DNA from: an uncultured Eubacteriales bacterium | Lineage (GTDB): Bacteria; Bacillota; Clostridia; Oscillospirales; CAG-272 | Direction: 5' to 3' | Assembly: GCA_934796165.1 (NCBI GenBank) | Contig: CAKVOU010000006.1 | Coordinates: forward strand, 43,464 to 107,463 | DNA: 64,000 bases | In this document: piece after piece, positions 61,094-64,000 of the stretch | Numbering within the stretch: position 1 is the stretch's first letter | Layout: each line of letters begins with the position of its first letter | Translations under genes and position numbers: made by a program | Notes under the pieces: model-generated | Told to the model about the DNA's origin: nothing | The model's input: only the letters and a program-made list of their open reading frames with translations | Databases searched by the model: none

Positions 61094-61120
61094 GAAAAAG
61101 GGACGCCGTAAGGCGTCCCT
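61094..61120 (-). terminator. terminator of the duplicated-domain lipoprotein
   Basis: An 8-bp stem (GGGACGCC with GGCGTCCC, loop GTAA) followed by TTTTT on the reverse strand, 14 bp past the stop at 61134. Confidence 0.9.
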
Positions 61121-61133
61121 CAAAACCGTACCG

Positions 61134-62834
61134 TCAATTCCGGTTCAGATAAGCATCCAATTCCCGCATGACCTCTTCATAAATCTCCGTTGCCGCATTC
61201 CGGTTGGGCGCACAGGCGTAAAACCGTGCATACAGCATGTAAATTCCGTACTTCTCATACAGATCGTCGGCAACATATTCCGGATCCTCCAATGTCGTTT
61301 CCCCAACGTGCGCATACCCGTTCAGGACCATCTGCTGAAGGCGTTGCGGGTACCCGACCTCCGGATGTCCGGAATCGTATCCGAGAACATAGGTCTGCTG
61401 TGTCCCGGCAAGGAGCAGATCTGATCTGAGGATCAGCTCATTGTTACAGTAGACCTCCAGAGTCTTTCCGTCGAAAGAACTGACAAACAACGTCCAGCCG
61501 GTCGGGTGTACCTCCCGATACGCGCTGATCATCGGATTGACCATATGAGCGTTTCCGGTGGAGATCAACCCGGTACCCAGATTGAAACGCAGGCTGGAAT
61601 CGAACCCTCCGGGCACAAAATCCTTATTCTGCATCAGTCCGAGATAATCATCGGACCCGTACACCGCATCGGGGATGTAATACAGCCCCACACTGCAGCG
61701 TCCTTTGGTCATGGGTCCCCTCCAGTAAAGGAATTCGCCGTTTTCCTTTTTGGCGCCAAGATGAATGACCTTGATTCCCCGAAGCCCCCGTTCTTCTGTA
61801 AAATCCAGCTCAAATCGGCGGTTTTCCAAGACTTTTCGGTAATTGGACGGCGCGTCATCGTCAGCCTTCAGTTCCGGAACCGGATACCGGTCCTCAAAAT
61901 CAAGGGAGATCACCCGGTCCGGTACGGGAAGCGTTTCTCCGGCAGCAAAGTACCGATAGAACGCCTCGACCGCCTTTCCGTCTGCGGCGCAGGCGTAACC
62001 GGTCGTATATAATAGCCGGATCCGATACCGTTCATACTGATCCGTGACAAAGCGATCTGAGGCGTTTGTCCGGACAAAGCCGTTCAGGGCAAGTGTATGA
62101 TGAAATCGCGCGGTATTTCCGGCAACAGTATATTCCGGAGAGATCGAATCAGCAGCGGCAATTGCCTTCCCGTTGAGATAAAGCGTCATTTGCTTCGCCT
62201 CAAACACCTGCGCGAACATGACATACTGACCGGTATAGGCATTCTTTTTCAATTTCAGAAGACGTCTCGGGCTGAAATACAATTCCTGCGATAACACCGC
62301 GGTTCTTCCGTTTCCGAGGCAAAAATTCATACCGAAGGAATAGGCACCGTCGACTCCGGCGCGGAAGGCACCGACCGAGAGGTAATCGGACGAGGTGAAA
62401 GCGGTACCGTCCGGCTTCTTTTCCGGAATGTAATACACGACGATCTGTGTCCAGCCGTCCGGAGTCGCGCAATCCAGCTTCTGAGTGCTGAGGTCCACGA
62501 TCCGGCATTCGCAAAGACCGTCGGTCGCCGCAGATAGCCCGCCGATGCAATCATCTGCGTAATGAAAGCGGAACCACGGATGCGCGAGAACCTCTTCCAG
62601 GTTCCCGTTCTCTTCCGACAATTCAAAATGCGGCTTGGTATCGGATTCGGTCAGGGTCGACGTGTCCGAAGGAAGCGCGGACTGCCCCTCACTTCCCTGT
62701 GATTCCTCCGAGAAAGCACTTGTCGCAGTCTGCCTCACCCTTTCCGGCGCAGGATCTGCACGGCAGGAGGTCAGTGACACGGCAAGACTCTGAATCAGAA
62801 GCAGAACAAAAATCAAAGACAGAATCTGTTTCAT
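61134..62834 (-). CDS. lipoprotein with two similar LamG-like halves
   Basis: A 566-residue lipoprotein (lipobox LTSC) with a Ser/Glu/Thr linker. The mature part holds two related blocks. Each has a jelly-roll-like segment (YSFGMNFCLGNG..TLYLNGKAIA, then SLRFNLGTGLIS..LEVYCNNELIL) followed by a helical end (YERYRIRLLYTTGYACAADGKAVEAFYRYF, then YEKYGIYMLYARFYACAPNRNAATEIYEE). The blocks look like an internal duplication of a concanavalin/LamG-like domain. Glycan binding is inferred only. GGAGGAG precedes the ATG. Confidence 0.82.
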   Translation of the reverse strand: MKQILSLIFVLLLIQSLAVSLTSCRADPAPERVRQTATSAFSEESQGSEGQSALPSDTSTLTESDTKPHFELSEENGNLEEVLAHPWFRFHYADDCIGGLSAATDGLCECRIVDLSTQKLDCATPDGWTQIVVYYIPEKKPDGTAFTSSDYLSVGAFRAGVDGAYSFGMNFCLGNGRTAVLSQELYFSPRRLLKLKKNAYTGQYVMFAQVFEAKQMTLYLNGKAIAAADSISPEYTVAGNTARFHHTLALNGFVRTNASDRFVTDQYERYRIRLLYTTGYACAADGKAVEAFYRYFAAGETLPVPDRVISLDFEDRYPVPELKADDDAPSNYRKVLENRRFELDFTEERGLRGIKVIHLGAKKENGEFLYWRGPMTKGRCSVGLYYIPDAVYGSDDYLGLMQNKDFVPGGFDSSLRFNLGTGLISTGNAHMVNPMISAYREVHPTGWTLFVSSFDGKTLEVYCNNELILRSDLLLAGTQQTYVLGYDSGHPEVGYPQRLQQMVLNGYAHVGETTLEDPEYVADDLYEKYGIYMLYARFYACAPNRNAATEIYEEVMRELDAYLNRN

Positions 62835-62901
62835 AATACTCCTCCGTTTTTTGAATCCTGAAAAGAGGTCTGCGCCTCTGCGGCATCGGTGAATTGGAAA
62901 T

Positions 62902-62930
62902 ATTATATAACATTTTGAAGTATATGTCAA
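62902..62930 (-). promoter_or_regulatory. consensus SigA promoter for the lipoprotein
   Basis: Reverse strand TTGACA (62925-62930), 17 bp, TATAAT (62902-62907). Confidence 0.92.
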
Positions 62931-63019
62931 TATTTCTGGCGTAAAACAGATAAAAATTATCGGAATTCCGAAAAAACTCAAAGATGCCGGGGTTTTATGC
63001 GCGTGCCGGGGCGCAGGAC

Positions 63020-63048
63020 TTGTCATCGGGACGATCCTGTGTTACAAT
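63020..63048 (+). promoter_or_regulatory. SigA-type promoter for the phosphopantetheinyl transferase
   Basis: TTGTCA (63020-63025), 17 bp, TACAAT (63043-63048), about 113 bp before the ATG at 63162. Confidence 0.65.
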
Positions 63049-63161
63049 AACAGAAGAAGCCCCGCGAGCCGTGGACCGCTTCACCGGTTCGGCAAAAGAA
63101 GGACGACAGAGCAGACGGAAGCGGCGGGGAGCAGGGCAGAAAGAGAGGAGAAGCTACGAAG

Positions 63162-63776
63162 ATGATACGGGTCACCTGTCATTCGGCAATTCCGGCGCAT
63201 CGCGCGGGAACAGCAAAAGCGACTTCGGAAATTGCCGCGGCGAAGGCTTATTTTGACGCACCGGAGTACCTTGCTGATCTGGAAGAGCGCGTGTGTAACG
63301 CCTCCGCGGAATCATGCAGGGGCCTTGCCTGCCTTGCCGCACTTCTTCGCACATACGGGCTGACTCCTCCGTTCCGCCTTGCCCGGAACGAGGCGGGAAG
63401 ACCGTATCTTCCCGATTACCCGGCACTTGATTTCAACATTACCCACACCAAGGGGATCGCGTTCTGTGTGCTGTCCGATGAGGGACGCGTCGGAATCGAC
63501 GCGGAATTTATCCGGGACATGAAGGACTCCCCCCGGGTTGCCGCCCGGTTCTTTTCAGGGGGAGAGCGGCAGATGGAATTCTTCACCGCTTGGACGAGAA
63601 AGGAATCCTACCTCAAGTATCTGGGGGACGGTTTTTCGGTTCCCGGCGGTATTGCGGCAATCGACACGACAATGCAACCCGGTATCGCGTTTCACACGCG
63701 CGAGCTTGCGGGATGCCGCGTGACAGTCTGCACCGACGAGGGAAAGCAGGTGGACTGGGCAGCGCCGATCGGGTAA
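63162..63776 (+). CDS. 4'-phosphopantetheinyl transferase, Sfp type
   Basis: A 204-residue enzyme moving phosphopantetheine from CoA to carrier proteins. The two signatures are present: VGIDAEFI (the GxDxE metal site) and FFTAWTRKESYLKYLG (the WxxKEx3K site). FNITHTKGIAFCVLS is the His-containing CoA region. It is shorter than Sfp itself (about 224). No carrier-protein gene or synthase lies in the window, so its partner is unknown. A GGAG lies 11 nt upstream, a bit far. Confidence 0.93.
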   Translation: MIRVTCHSAIPAHRAGTAKATSEIAAAKAYFDAPEYLADLEERVCNASAESCRGLACLAALLRTYGLTPPFRLARNEAGRPYLPDYPALDFNITHTKGIAFCVLSDEGRVGIDAEFIRDMKDSPRVAARFFSGGERQMEFFTAWTRKESYLKYLGDGFSVPGGIAAIDTTMQPGIAFHTRELAGCRVTVCTDEGKQVDWAAPIG

Positions 63777-63795
63777 AAATATGCAACCGTAAACG

Positions 63796-64000
63796 GTACC
63801 CGCCGGGAAAACTACACGCGGTACCCGCCGGGGCAAGCTCCGATCTTTATACAGATATACAAATGTCCGTGCTGAAGCAGAAGCCCCTCCGCGGCGAGCG
63901 TTCGCGCCGAATGCAGAAAAGTCCACGGCGGGCGATTGTGCCGAAACAGAAGAACCTCCGCGGCGAACGATCACGCCAAATGCAGAAAAGCCCGCGGCGG
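63796..64000. repeat. tandem repeat region at the window end
   Basis: A CGGTACCCGCCGGG-like word is repeated at about 63795 and 63820. Two 69-bp-period copies start at 63872 and 63941 (CTGAAGCAGAAG, then CCGAAACAGAAG, each with ACCTCCGCGGCGA-like and ATGCAGAAAAG parts). The second copy runs off the window. The period is a multiple of three, so a coding origin on the reverse strand cannot be excluded. Confidence 0.6.

Noticed and set aside
63162..63776. Part of a non-ribosomal peptide or polyketide cluster
   Set aside because: No synthase, carrier protein or tailoring gene is present in the visible flanks. A lone phosphopantetheinyl transferase usually serves fatty-acid synthesis.

Overview
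The window is a GC-rich chromosomal segment from an endospore-forming Firmicute. It carries the spoIIA operon (spoIIAA-spoIIAB-sigF), spoIIR, spoVG and HPr kinase hprK. It also carries several exported lipoproteins with Ser/Ala/Glu/Thr linkers, a GH78-like and a GH123-like glycosidase, and a MATE exporter. This combination suggests a high-GC gut member of the Clostridia (an Oscillospirales- or Christensenellales-like lineage). That placement is inferred from gene content only. Housekeeping promoters are easy to read: most are close to TTGACA-N17-TATAAT, and many intergenic gaps hold a strong hairpin terminator.

Layout. 1-5.5 kb: three reverse-strand lipoprotein genes, one leucine-rich-repeat protein and two TIM-barrel proteins, sharing a Cys/Gly-rich repeat module. 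5.7-9.5 kb: a small unknown gene, hprK, then a PrsA/SurA-like foldase coupled to a membrane-anchored protein. 9.6-11.4 kb: a tight operon of three unrecognised proteins, one with a Cys/Gly/Asp/Asn/Ser repeat. 11.6-16.4 kb: a YfcE-type phosphodiesterase, spoVG, murC and the spoIIA operon. 16.7-22.1 kb: nagA-metG-gpsA-tatD from one promoter. 22.5-28.5 kb: a small membrane protein, a MATE exporter, hisS, then pfpI / 5-formyl-THF cyclo-ligase / CPBP protease. 28.8-33.7 kb: spoIIR, then pgk-tpiA-DUF2500-rbfA-nrnA. 34-38.8 kb: an anchored transglutaminase, a cation/proton antiporter and a GH78-like enzyme. 39.2-39.4 kb: tRNA-Thr and tRNA-Tyr. 39.6-46 kb: a membrane protein, greA, two divergent lipoproteins, repeats and typA. 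46.5-51.8 kb: a DUF4091/GH123-like protein, a possible ThyX-fold relative, and serC-serA. 51.96-52.62 kb: a nested tandem-repeat array. 52.8-60.9 kb: a VanY-like peptidase, then obg-ppa-DUF6062-methyltransferase and a DUF512 radical SAM / membrane protein / der group. 61.1-63.8 kb: a duplicated-domain lipoprotein and an Sfp-type phosphopantetheinyl transferase.

How the genes fit together. Much of the window is core physiology: translation (metG, hisS, typA, obg, der, rbfA), glycolysis (pgk, tpiA), serine synthesis (serC-serA) and wall synthesis (murC). Mixed in are early sporulation control (spoIIA, spoIIR, spoVG) and an exported lipoprotein set plausibly aimed at carbohydrates. The most unusual items are: the 665-bp array of 12 alternating half-units, each a GC hairpin with a pyrimidine-rich tail, between serA and a vanY-like gene; the protein at 48335-48967 that looks like a ThyX-fold relative without the ThyX signature; three TIM-barrel lipoproteins with an Asp-Glu pair but Gln where a nucleophile could be expected; and the three-gene cluster at 9590-11427. 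No phage, plasmid, transposase or CRISPR array was seen.
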